From positions 1-31,794 of the forward strand of contig JAWOJF010000230.1 in assembly GCA_046481785.1 (NCBI GenBank): 31,794 nucleotides of DNA. The letters are read 5' to 3'. Source of the DNA: JAWOJF01 sp046481785. GTDB taxonomy: Bacteria > Bacteroidota > Ignavibacteria > Ignavibacteriales > Ignavibacteriaceae. Positions 15,912-23,809 of this stretch are shown here, piece after piece (within the stretch, counting starts at the first letter, position 1; each line of letters begins with the position of its first letter). The position numbers and the translations under genes were made by a program. The notes under the pieces were generated by a model, which worked only from the letters and a program-made list of their open reading frames with translations, made no database searches and had not been told where the DNA came from.

Positions 15912-16491
15912 CATACATTCAGTTTACAGAAAAAGCTTTAAGAAAGCCGTTTTTGAGGTCTTTTTAAGGTCTTATATTAAGCCTTTTGCTAAAACAACAT
16001 TCACCTTGTTTATCTTCTTAGCCGTGAGTAATTTTACAGGGTGTTGCATTTACTCTTTTACAGGTGCTTCTGTTCCGGCACACCTGAATACAATAGCAAT
16101 TCCAATAGCTGATGACAGAAGCGGAGCGGCTGAACCGGGAATGAGAGAATCATTTACGGAGCAGTTAACTCAGAAATTTATTGACGACAATACTCTTGGA
16201 GTGGAAGATAGAGTAAATGCAAATGCTGTTCTGGAAACAACTATTACATCACTTACTGATGCACCGGCAATTGTAACTGCGGGCGAGCAGATTCAATCAC
16301 GAAGAATCACTATTACAGTTCAGGCCGTATACAGGGATCTTGTTAAAAGAATAACAATTTTTGAAAAAAGCTTTTCTAACTACGGTGAGTATATGGCCAA
16401 TGCTTCAATTTCTGAAAGACAGGAAGCAATAGAGGAAGCGGTAAACAAGATAACTGACGATATTTTACTGGAAACAGTTTCGGGATGGTAA
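15901..16491 (+). CDS. lptE: LptE-family LPS-assembly lipoprotein
   Basis: Outer-membrane lipoprotein thought to plug and assist the LPS translocon LptD. Translated from ATG 15901, the 196-residue protein has a long basic lead, a hydrophobic segment (33-44) and lipobox FTGC with Cys48. The following CIYSFTGASVPAHLNTIAI is the hallmark of Bacteroidota LptE. The C-terminal part is alternating strand and helix, ending with helix ASISERQEAIEEAVNKITDD. The ATG overlaps the end of the sigma-54 activator gene, which favours this start over an upstream in-frame ATG at 15817 lying wholly inside that gene. No lptD is in the window. Confidence 0.9.
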   Translation: MIYSIHSVYRKSFKKAVFEVFLRSYIKPFAKTTFTLFIFLAVSNFTGCCIYSFTGASVPAHLNTIAIPIADDRSGAAEPGMRESFTEQLTQKFIDDNTLGVEDRVNANAVLETTITSLTDAPAIVTAGEQIQSRRITITVQAVYRDLVKRITIFEKSFSNYGEYMANASISERQEAIEEAVNKITDDILLETVSGW

Positions 16492-16573
16492 AATAGTTTT
16501 TAGTTCTTACCTTCAAAAAAAGATAAGAATGATCTGAAAACAAAATTTTTAAATTTATCACAGGCGTTTTAAT

Positions 16574-18025
16574 ATGGATGATATTGTACTGATATCCTAT
16601 TTCATTTCTCTCTTTATTTTATTTGTTTTTGGTTTACACGGATTTATTATGATTTATTATTATAATAAGTACCGCGGGGTAAATCCAAAACAAAAAGAAA
16701 CTATGGGTGAATACCCGTCTGTAACAATCCAGCTTCCTCTTTTTAACGAGTTATATGTTGTTGAGCGGTTAATCAATTCAGTTTGTGAAATCGATTATCC
16801 AAAAGAGAAACTGGAAATCCAGGTGCTTGATGATTCAACAGATGAAACGGTTGATATTGTTGCAAAAGCTGTTGCAGCAAAAATAGAAGAAGGCTTTGAT
16901 ATTATACATATTAGAAGAGAAAACCGGAAAGGTTTTAAAGCAGGTGCATTAAAAGAAGGATTAAGGACATCAAAGGGTGAGTTTGTAGCTATCTTTGATG
17001 CTGATTTTATTCCTCACAAAGATTTCTTAAAGAAGACCCTCTCCTTCTTCAGTGATAATAAGGTCGGGATGGTTCAAACAAGGTGGGAGCATCTTAACGG
17101 TGATTATTCTATCCTGACAAAAGCTCAGGCACTAGCTCTTGACGGCCATTTTGTAATTGAACAGACAGTAAGAAACAAAGCCGGGTTCTTTATCAATTTT
17201 AACGGAACCGGCGGTGTATGGAGAAAATGCTGTATTGAGGATGCCGGCAACTGGCATGATGATACTTTAACTGAAGACCTTGACTTAAGTTACCGTGCTC
17301 AGCTTAACGGCTGGAGATTTGTTTTCCTTAAAGATTTTACTTCCCCGGCAGAGCTCCCTTCTGAAATAAACGCTCTTAAAGCACAGCAGTTCAGATGGAC
17401 TAAAGGCGCTGTGGAAACTGCTAAAAAGATTCTGCCTATGGTGTGGAAATCTAAAATACCTTTGAGAATAAAGCTGCAGTCAACTTTCCACTTAACAAAC
17501 AACCTTGTATTTCCATTTATTCTTCTTGCTGCAATCCTTAATGTGCCGTTAATTTTTATTAAAAACAGCGGGTCGCACGAAGCATATTTTGCTATTATGT
17601 CATTATTTGTGCTTGCATTTGTAAGTTCATTTTTGTTTTATCTTTATTCACAAAAGGATATAAGAACTGACTGGCGTAAAAAGATTGTACTCTTTCCTTT
17701 ATTTATGGCGGGAAGCATGGGGTTTGCAGTTAATAATTCACGCGCCGTTATTGAAGGTTTGTTAAGCAGGAAAAGCGAGTTTGTGCGTACTCCTAAATTT
17801 AAAGTTGTAGAAAATAAGGATTCCTGGATTGGGAATAAGTATACCAACAGAAAAATTGGATTATCCGTTTATGTTGAATTAATGATGGCTGTTTACTGCC
17901 TGGTAGGAATTGGCTCATCAATTTATTTTCTGGAAATAGCAGCCCTACCCTTCCAGATACTGTTTTTTGTTGGATTCTCTTTTGTCTCATTAACATCAAT
18001 TAAGCACGCTTACAGCAAGGTATAG
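16574..18025 (+). CDS. Membrane glycosyltransferase family 2, CslA/cellulose-synthase-like
   Basis: Processive-type inner-membrane glycosyltransferase of 483 residues. A membrane helix (about 6-28) precedes the GT-A catalytic domain with DDS (86-88), DAD (142-144), TED (233-235) and the processivity motif QQFRW (271-275). Further helices lie at about 308-330, 338-358, 370-390, 432-452 and 456-474. The SEFVRTPKF motif (401-409) is typical of the CslA-like bacterial group. The family includes beta-mannan and beta-glucan synthases, so it likely makes an extracellular or cell-surface polysaccharide; the sugar is not determinable. No PilZ domain is visible. It follows lptE by 82 bases and is followed after 11 bases by a TPR gene. 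Confidence 0.9.
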   Translation: MDDIVLISYFISLFILFVFGLHGFIMIYYYNKYRGVNPKQKETMGEYPSVTIQLPLFNELYVVERLINSVCEIDYPKEKLEIQVLDDSTDETVDIVAKAVAAKIEEGFDIIHIRRENRKGFKAGALKEGLRTSKGEFVAIFDADFIPHKDFLKKTLSFFSDNKVGMVQTRWEHLNGDYSILTKAQALALDGHFVIEQTVRNKAGFFINFNGTGGVWRKCCIEDAGNWHDDTLTEDLDLSYRAQLNGWRFVFLKDFTSPAELPSEINALKAQQFRWTKGAVETAKKILPMVWKSKIPLRIKLQSTFHLTNNLVFPFILLAAILNVPLIFIKNSGSHEAYFAIMSLFVLAFVSSFLFYLYSQKDIRTDWRKKIVLFPLFMAGSMGFAVNNSRAVIEGLLSRKSEFVRTPKFKVVENKDSWIGNKYTNRKIGLSVYVELMMAVYCLVGIGSSIYFLEIAALPFQILFFVGFSFVSLTSIKHAYSKV

Positions 18026-18036
18026 CAGGAATTTGA

Positions 18037-18759
18037 TTGGCAAAGACATCGACAGAAATATTTAACGATAAAGTAAGCTTAATTTACGAGTATAATAAGA
18101 AATCCCCCTTATTTCTCAGGATGGCGAATACCGAGATTGAGAATAATAATGTTGAACGTGCTATCGAAATCCTTAATAACGGTATTAACCAGTATCCTGA
18201 TTTTGCCGCAGCACATCTTCTCCTCGGAAAAGCTTTAACTCTTGTTGGTAATTACAGTGAGGCATTAAAATCTGTAAGAACCGGAAGCGACCTTATTCAT
18301 TCACAAAGCACATATGAACATTATCTCAAAGAAATTGAGATCATCAGAAGACAGAGAGCGATGTTCCGTACTACAAACCGTTCTGCCTTTATGAATGAGG
18401 ATGATTTACCCGGAATAAATAAACCTCTGCTACCCGATAATGATGAAGAAAAACAATCTTTAGCTAAATCAGAAATAACTGAAACAAAATCGTCAGTTGA
18501 TGAAAGACTTGGACAGCTAGCTCAGGAAATTTCATCAGCCAAAATTCCGGAAATATCCAAAGAAGCACCTGCACAGAATTTTGACGAAGATTTTTCCGGT
18601 GAAAGCATGATAGTTTCCGAAACTCTTGCTAAAATTTATATTGCACAGGGAGAGTACAAAGAAGCAGTAGAAGTATATGAAAAACTGAAACGCAAAAGCC
18701 CGCACCAGGTAGAATATTATAATCAGAAAATTGCTGAACTGAAAAAAGAACTGGAATAA
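18037..18759 (+). CDS. TPR protein
   Basis: A 240-residue, probably cytoplasmic protein with TPR-like helices at about 22-95 (NNVERAIEILNNGINQYPDF, AAHLLLGKALTLVGNYSEAL) and again at about 198-238 (ETLAKIYIAQGEYKEAVEVY, YYNQKIAELKKEL). An acidic, charged spacer lies between. I chose the TTG start at 18037 because AGCAGGA at 18024-18030 gives a ribosome site; the next in-frame ATG (18121) would cut into the first repeat. It begins 11 bases after the glycosyltransferase gene, so it could be an accessory protein for that synthase; inference only. Confidence 0.75.
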   Translation: MAKTSTEIFNDKVSLIYEYNKKSPLFLRMANTEIENNNVERAIEILNNGINQYPDFAAAHLLLGKALTLVGNYSEALKSVRTGSDLIHSQSTYEHYLKEIEIIRRQRAMFRTTNRSAFMNEDDLPGINKPLLPDNDEEKQSLAKSEITETKSSVDERLGQLAQEISSAKIPEISKEAPAQNFDEDFSGESMIVSETLAKIYIAQGEYKEAVEVYEKLKRKSPHQVEYYNQKIAELKKELE

Positions 18760-18816
18760 GGATCTTCATTTATTTCTGCGGATAGTCCGAAATTAAAATT
18801 CAAACACATTTCGTTA

Positions 18817-19428
18817 ATGCATTCTGAAAAGCCTCAAAAATTACTCCGTAAGTTTTACACACGTAATCTTTTAACTGTAGCAAAAGAATTGCTTGGAAAG
18901 ATTCTCATAAAAAATGAAGATGGAAAATTATTTTCCGGAAAAATAGTTGAGGTTGAAGCATACGACGGCGCAATTGATGAAGCTGCACATACATACATAG
19001 GTAAGACTAAAAGAAATGCTGTTATGTTTGGTGAAGGCGGATATTTGTATGTTTATTTTACATACGGCGCACATTTCTGCAGCAATGTAGTTACCGGAAA
19101 AGAAGGCAGCGGGACTGCTGTTCTAATAAGAGCTGTAGAGCCCCTTCAAGGAATTGATTTAATGACAGAGAACAGGTTCGGCAGAGTTTTAAAAAATGAA
19201 AAAGAAAAATTTAATTTAACAAGCGGCCCCGGCAAGGTGTGCAGTGCTTTTGAAATAAACCGGCAGCATTATGGTGAAGATTTAACTGGAAATAAAATTT
19301 ATATCCTTGATCAGCCCAAAGTAAAAAAAGAGAATATTGTAACAACAACAAGAATAGGAATTACAAAATCAGTAGATTTGTTATGGCGTTTTTATATTAA
19401 AGACAATCCATATGTTTCAAAAAGATAA
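18817..19428 (+). CDS. mpg: 3-methyladenine DNA glycosylase (AAG/MPG family)
   Basis: Base-excision repair enzyme removing alkylated and deaminated purines. The 203-residue length matches the family. Visible features: KELLGKILI near the start, VEVEAYDG with catalytic Glu47, AAH with His58, VMFGEGGYLYVYFTYG with the base-flipping intercalating Tyr83, VLIRAVEPL, and SGPGKVCSAF (136-145) forming the product pocket. All residues needed for activity by comparison with human AAG appear present. It has its own short leader after the TPR gene (57 bases) and precedes the GT9 gene by 20 bases. Confidence 0.95.
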   Translation: MHSEKPQKLLRKFYTRNLLTVAKELLGKILIKNEDGKLFSGKIVEVEAYDGAIDEAAHTYIGKTKRNAVMFGEGGYLYVYFTYGAHFCSNVVTGKEGSGTAVLIRAVEPLQGIDLMTENRFGRVLKNEKEKFNLTSGPGKVCSAFEINRQHYGEDLTGNKIYILDQPKVKKENIVTTTRIGITKSVDLLWRFYIKDNPYVSKR

Positions 19429-19448
19429 TCCCCCGGACGGGAGAGTAT

Positions 19449-20498
19449 ATGCCTGAAAATCTTCTGATTGTAAGAACTGACCGCATAGGAGATGTGGTTC
19501 TGTCTCTGCCTCTTGCAGGCATAGTTAAAAAACATTTACCTGACTGCAGAATTACCTTCCTTCTGAGAGAATATACAAAACAGCTTGGCGAATCTCATCC
19601 CTTTATAGATGATATAATTATTCTTAAAGAAGAAGATGGAAAAATTCCATTATGGAAAAATGTTGAAAAGATAAAAAAAAGAAATTTTGACGCATGCATT
19701 GTTGTTTATCCAACTTTTATTACAGCCCTGATAATTTTTTTAAGCCGTATAAAAATAAGGGTCGGCACCGGTTATAGGTGGTACTCCTCTCTTTTTAACA
19801 GGAAGGTTTATGTACACCGTAAGTATGGTGAAAAACATGAACTGGAATTTAATGTGGAGCTGCTCCAAGAGATTGGTATAGAAGAAACTGTAAGTAAAAC
19901 AAGCGTAAGCTTTAATTTAAAACCGGGTGATAAAGAAAAGCAGGAAATAAGAAAAATTTTTGAAGAAACCGGTATTTCCGGCAATAAACCTGTTATAATA
20001 GTGCATCCCGGAAGCGGAGGCAGTGCTGTTGACCTTCCTTTAATAAAATTTAAAGAATTAATTGAGTTATTAACAAGTAGAACGGATGCACAGGTTATTC
20101 TTACCGGAAGTAAAAATGAAACAGACCTTTGCAGCGAACTTGTGATTTCGGAAAAAGTGAAAAATTTCGCCGGCAGGCTTAATCTTTCACAATTAATAGC
20201 ATTAATTGATGCGGCGGATATATTCGTTGCAAATTCAACCGGGCCAATACATATTGCCGCCGCCCTTGGTAAATATACAATAGGATTCTATCCGCATATA
20301 CTGGCCTGTTCTTCACGAAGATGGGGGCCTTATTCTGAAAAAAGTTACGTATTTTCACCTGAAAATGATTGTGCCGATTGCCGCAGGGAACAGTGCGAAC
20401 ATACAAATTGTATGAATACTATTAAAGTGACCGATATATTTGTTAGAATAGAAAAAATTTGTAAACTTATTGTTAACAATGGAGAATTTAATGGGTAA
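19449..20498 (+). CDS. Glycosyltransferase family 9 (heptosyltransferase-like)
   Basis: GT-B fold transferase of 349 residues, related to the ADP-heptose:LPS heptosyltransferases that build the LPS core on the cytoplasmic face. Shown by LLIVRTDRIGDVVLSLPLAG at the N-terminus, HPGSGGSA (186-193), and the nucleotide-sugar site NSTGPIHIAAALG (262-274). A four-Cys cluster (C308, C311, C316, C321) follows, as in many GT9 proteins. Donor and acceptor cannot be read. Its stop codon overlaps the start of the DUF3108 gene by 8 bases, indicating translational coupling. Confidence 0.9.
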   Translation: MPENLLIVRTDRIGDVVLSLPLAGIVKKHLPDCRITFLLREYTKQLGESHPFIDDIIILKEEDGKIPLWKNVEKIKKRNFDACIVVYPTFITALIIFLSRIKIRVGTGYRWYSSLFNRKVYVHRKYGEKHELEFNVELLQEIGIEETVSKTSVSFNLKPGDKEKQEIRKIFEETGISGNKPVIIVHPGSGGSAVDLPLIKFKELIELLTSRTDAQVILTGSKNETDLCSELVISEKVKNFAGRLNLSQLIALIDAADIFVANSTGPIHIAAALGKYTIGFYPHILACSSRRWGPYSEKSYVFSPENDCADCRREQCEHTNCMNTIKVTDIFVRIEKICKLIVNNGEFNG

Positions 20499-21288
20499 AC
20501 ATCTTTACCTGCTTCTTTTTATAACGCTGGTTTATAATATAAACATTTACCCGAATGACCCTCAATCAAACAGCGGGGACTTCAGAAAAATAGAGAATAA
20601 TGCTTTCACAGTTGGCGAAAAATTAACTTTTGATGTAAAATACGGGTTTGTAACTGCTGGCACAGCCATATTCCACATACCCCGAATCAGGAAGATTTCA
20701 GGAAGAGACGTATACCAGATCATTTTTGAAGTTAATACTGTGCCCAGCTTTGATTGGATGTACAAAGTACGGGACCGTTATGAATCGTATCTTGATGTTG
20801 AGGGTTTGTTCCCCTGGCGGTTTGAACAGCATATTAGAGAAGGCGGATATTCCCGGGATTTTTCTGCTTTTTTTGATCAGCGAAAAGGAAAAGCAAAAAC
20901 CAGTGAAGGCGAGTATGAAATACCTAAATATGTAAATGATATTGTATCAGCTTTTTTCCTGGCACGTACTTTTGATTATTACAGTATGAAAAAAAATGAT
21001 AGAATTAACTTAAAAAATTTCTATAAAGACAAAGTATATGACCTTGATGTAGTTTATCATGGTAAAGAAACAATTGATGTACCTGCCGGAAAATTTAACT
21101 GCATAGTAGTTGAGCCTCTCGTTCAGGAAGGCGGACTATTCAAAAGCGAGGGAAATATTATGGTTTGGCTTTCTGATGACCAGCTTAGAATTCCTGTTAA
21201 AGTAAAAACAAAGGTGGTAATAGGTTCTATTGATGCCGAACTAACATCATTCTCAGGCCTTGCAGGCAAACCTGCTGCTAAAAAGTAA
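20491..21288 (+). CDS. Exported DUF3108 protein
   Basis: Predicted periplasmic protein of 265 residues. The signal peptide is short (MGKHLYLLLFITLVYNINIY). The mature part carries DUF3108 hallmarks: VGEKLTFDVKYGFVTAGTA, VRDRYESYLD, DIVSAFFLAR, and GKFNCIVVEPLV...LFKSEG...VWLSDD. The domain is thought to be a lipocalin-like beta-barrel of unknown ligand. I chose ATG 20491 because GGAG at 20481-20484 is ideally spaced; ATG 20479 and TTG 20470 lack one. Coupled to the GT9 gene, hinting at a role in handling a surface glycolipid. A hairpin with a T8 run follows (21319-21440). Confidence 0.85.
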   Translation: MGKHLYLLLFITLVYNINIYPNDPQSNSGDFRKIENNAFTVGEKLTFDVKYGFVTAGTAIFHIPRIRKISGRDVYQIIFEVNTVPSFDWMYKVRDRYESYLDVEGLFPWRFEQHIREGGYSRDFSAFFDQRKGKAKTSEGEYEIPKYVNDIVSAFFLARTFDYYSMKKNDRINLKNFYKDKVYDLDVVYHGKETIDVPAGKFNCIVVEPLVQEGGLFKSEGNIMVWLSDDQLRIPVKVKTKVVIGSIDAELTSFSGLAGKPAAKK

Positions 21289-21318
21289 TTATTCAAAGGT
21301 TTTTGTTTATATTTGAGT

Positions 21319-21440
21319 GGCTGTCCCAAAGTTAATTTTTTGTCATGCTGAATTCTTTTCAGCATCTTAATCCCTGTAATTAAAACGGCTTTAGATCCCA
21401 AATAAATTCAGGATAACATTTTTGGACAGCCTTTTTTTTA
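21319..21440. repeat. MITE-like inverted repeat that can also act as terminator
   Basis: Outer arms GGCTGTCCCAAA (21319-21330) and TTTGGACAGCC (21421-21431) frame a second imperfect pair, TGTCATGCTGAATTC (21341-21355) with AATTCAGGATAACA (21405-21418). The inner TCATGCTGAA / TTCAGCAT words resemble a palindromic element I remember as widespread in Bacteroidota-group intergenic DNA. Eight T residues (21432-21439) follow the outer stem on the plus strand, so it may end transcription after the DUF3108 gene. No coding capacity. Confidence 0.6.
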
Positions 21441-21472
21441 TTTGATAATTCCAGAAAAATATAAATTAATTA

Positions 21473-22495
21473 ATGGATGAACTAAAAAACCAGCCTGAAC
21501 ATGAGGAAAATCATGATGATGAAGAAAATCATGATGATAATCAAAATGTGCCTGATGGGACAGAGCCTGAAAATAACCAAAAGGAAGGGAAGAAACCGGC
21601 TGTTAATGCATACCCGGTTGTCTCGCCTGTAGCTGCTGCATTTATAGGGCTGATAGGCGGATTTTTCCTTTACCAGGTGCTCGGCGGACTTCTAACTCTT
21701 CTTGTGTTTGGTTTTGATTTTGAAAAAAATGCAGATGTAAACGGAATTAGGCTAATGACAATGGCCGGGCAGATATTATTTATACTTCTGCCTGCATTAA
21801 TTTTTGCTAAAATGTTTTACCAGGATGTTGGAACTATTATAAGAGCAAAACTTCCTGATTTTAAAGAAATTGCTATTTTTACATTTGGAATTGTAATACT
21901 TACTCCACTTCTTCAGAGTTATCTTTACATCCAGAATCATTTTTTTGATCTGTGGGCACAAAATTCTGAGGTTATCAGGGAAGTAAAAATATTCTTTGAT
22001 TCCGTTAATGAAGTTGTAGAAAAAACATACGGTAACCTGCTGTCCGCAAGCAATATATTTGAAGGATTATTTGTGGTAGCGGCAGTTGCTATTGTTCCTG
22101 CAATTTGTGAAGAGGTAATGTTCCGTGGTTTTATTCAGAAAAGTTTTGAATTTAAGATAAAACCTGTTTGGGCGGCTCTTATCACGGCAATTTTTTTCGG
22201 TATTTACCATTTTAACCCCTATGGTGTTATACCACTTATTGTATTAGGTTTTTATTTCGGGTTTGCGGCATATATGAGTAATTCTATAATAGTGCCGGTA
22301 ATTCTTCATTTTTTTAATAATTTTACTGCTGTAATGCTTTATTTTATTGTTGGGAATGAAGACTTAATAAAAAGTACAACAACAGAACCTATAGATCTGG
22401 GATCATCTGTTTTTATGTTTGCAGTGTTATTAGCCCTTTTCGGTGGTGTTATATTACTAATAAAAAGATACTATTCACAAGTAAGAAATGTATAG
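21473..22495 (+). CDS. CPBP-family intramembrane metalloprotease
   Basis: Multi-pass protease-like protein (CAAX-processing/bacteriocin-processing family), 340 residues. The family motifs are present: EEVMFRG (213-219), His246 in FFGIYHFNPYG, and His279 with NN in ILHFFNNF. About seven or eight membrane helices cover 50-335. The N-terminus is an acidic cytoplasmic tail of about 45 residues with a tandem 6-residue repeat (EENHDD twice) rich in His, Asp and Glu, a possible metal-binding tail. Substrate unknown. It follows the repeat at 21319-21440 and begins a run of close genes through cdsA (9- and 2-base gaps). Confidence 0.9.
   Translation: MDELKNQPEHEENHDDEENHDDNQNVPDGTEPENNQKEGKKPAVNAYPVVSPVAAAFIGLIGGFFLYQVLGGLLTLLVFGFDFEKNADVNGIRLMTMAGQILFILLPALIFAKMFYQDVGTIIRAKLPDFKEIAIFTFGIVILTPLLQSYLYIQNHFFDLWAQNSEVIREVKIFFDSVNEVVEKTYGNLLSASNIFEGLFVVAAVAIVPAICEEVMFRGFIQKSFEFKIKPVWAALITAIFFGIYHFNPYGVIPLIVLGFYFGFAAYMSNSIIVPVILHFFNNFTAVMLYFIVGNEDLIKSTTTEPIDLGSSVFMFAVLLALFGGVILLIKRYYSQVRNV
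21503..21538 (+). repeat. 18-base tandem duplication inside the CPBP gene
   Basis: GARGAAAATCATGATGAT occurs twice in a row in frame, encoding EENHDD twice. The second copy differs only at position 3 (G to A). It adds His and acidic residues to the N-terminal tail and could vary in copy number between strains. Confidence 0.75.
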
Positions 22496-22504
22496 GAGGT
22501 TTTT

Positions 22505-22849
22505 ATGCCGGTATGTCCAAATTGCAATTACGAATATGTTCCGGGTATAAAAGTATGCCCGGACTGCGGCGCACAGCTTGTTGATGAGCTTGAAAAGCCT
22601 GTTGAATATAATGAAGAAGATTGGCAGGTAGTTTTTACCTCAGGACAGGGTTATGAAGTTGATATGATGAAGGATAACCTGGGTGGTGCGGGAATAGACT
22701 CATTGATACTGGACCAGAAAGACAGGAATTTTCCTGCTCCCGGAGACTTTTCAGTTATTAAGCTTATGGTAAAAAAAGAAGATGCTCCTGCTGCACGGGA
22801 GTTTATAGAATCATATAATAAAGAAACCAATACCGGAGAAGAAAATTAA
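22505..22849 (+). CDS. Zinc-ribbon plus DUF2007-like small protein
   Basis: A 114-residue cytoplasmic protein. Cys4, Cys7, Cys18 and Cys21 (CPNC...CPDC) form a zinc ribbon. The remainder (about 38-108) resembles DUF2007, a PII-like small alpha/beta domain, with WQVVFTSGQGYEVDMMKDNL and IKLMVKKEDAPAAREFI. A very strong AGGAGG (22495-22500) precedes the ATG. Positioned 9 bases after the protease gene and 2 before cdsA, so it is co-transcribed with both. Its function is unknown; small regulators of membrane enzymes are one possibility. Confidence 0.8.
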   Translation: MPVCPNCNYEYVPGIKVCPDCGAQLVDELEKPVEYNEEDWQVVFTSGQGYEVDMMKDNLGGAGIDSLILDQKDRNFPAPGDFSVIKLMVKKEDAPAAREFIESYNKETNTGEEN

Positions 22850-22851
22850 TA

Positions 22852-23676
22852 ATGGCATTAAGTAATAATGCTCAGCGTGTTATTGTTTCCATTATAGCTA
22901 TTCCGCTGATTTTATCAGCCAGTTATTTCGGCGGGCTCTTTTTTTTATTCTTTGTACTTGCCGTAGCGCTTGTTTCATATTTTGAATTTTTTGCGCTGGT
23001 AAAGAAAAAAGAAATAAATGCCCAGCTCATTACCGGTTTTTTTGCTGTTGCTTTTTTAATTGTTAATCAATACCGTTATTTCTTTGATGTTTATTCTTTC
23101 CTAATCGCTATCGTTGTTCTTCTAACATTTATTGAATTATTCCGAAATAACGGTTCACCGGTACATAATATAGGCGCTACCCTTCTTGGCATTTTTTATA
23201 TTGGGCTATTTGCCAGTACCCTGGTAGGAATAAGAGAATTTTTTCCTCCTGTTGGAGACCTTTACCTCCGGGGCGGATATCTGATTATTGCAATTTTTGC
23301 TTCAATCTGGATTTGCGATTCTGCTGCATATTACATAGGGACTTCTTTCGGCAGGCATAAATTATTTGTACGTGTAAGCCCAAAAAAAAGCTGGGAGGGG
23401 GCCGTTGCCGGGTTCATTTTTGCAGTTTTAACTTTTATTGCCGCAAAGTATATTTTCCTCGATTTTTTAACCCTTTCTTCTGCTGTGGCTTTAGGAATGA
23501 TTGTTGGAGTTATTGGCCAGTTTGGAGACCTGATTGAATCTTTAATAAAAAGAGATGCAGGAATTAAAGACTCTTCTTCATTAATTCCCGGTCATGGCGG
23601 TATTTTTGACCGGTTTGATTCAATCCTTTATTCTGCCCCGGTAATTTTATTGTATTTAAAATATTTCAGCAGATAG
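22852..23676 (+). CDS. cdsA: Phosphatidate cytidylyltransferase CdsA
   Basis: Integral membrane enzyme making CDP-diacylglycerol from phosphatidate and CTP, the branch point of phospholipid synthesis. The 274 residues contain seven or eight hydrophobic helices, the CSAAYYIG-like segment DSAAYYIGTSFGRHK, SPKKSWEGAVAG, and the C-terminal family signature running from GQFGDLIESLIKRDAGIKDS through PGHGGIFDRFDS with its metal-binding Asp residues. Length and motifs are fully typical. Starts 2 bases after the zinc-ribbon gene. Confidence 0.95.
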   Translation: MALSNNAQRVIVSIIAIPLILSASYFGGLFFLFFVLAVALVSYFEFFALVKKKEINAQLITGFFAVAFLIVNQYRYFFDVYSFLIAIVVLLTFIELFRNNGSPVHNIGATLLGIFYIGLFASTLVGIREFFPPVGDLYLRGGYLIIAIFASIWICDSAAYYIGTSFGRHKLFVRVSPKKSWEGAVAGFIFAVLTFIAAKYIFLDFLTLSSAVALGMIVGVIGQFGDLIESLIKRDAGIKDSSSLIPGHGGIFDRFDSILYSAPVILLYLKYFSR

Positions 23677-23703
23677 TTATCTTTAAAATTACCATATACA
23701 TCA

Positions 23704-23751
23704 CTTTGGAAAAAATTTCCGGGATGGCCTTTGGAAAAAGTTTCCCGGAAA
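23704..23751. repeat. Overlapping direct and inverted repeats upstream of rimO
   Basis: A 20-base unit CTTTGGAAAAAATTTCCGGG (23704-23723) recurs at 23729-23748 with 18 of 20 matches, offset by 25 bases. Within it TTTCCGGGA (23716-23724) pairs with TCCCGGAAA (23743-23751) across an 18-base loop. It follows cdsA by 27 bases and could act as a terminator without T-run, an operator, or a remnant of a mobile repeat. Confidence 0.5.
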
Positions 23752-23809
23752 AGTAAACCAGAGTTTATGTATTGTTTTGACTAATCTTTAGATTGTATAT
23801 TTATAAAGA

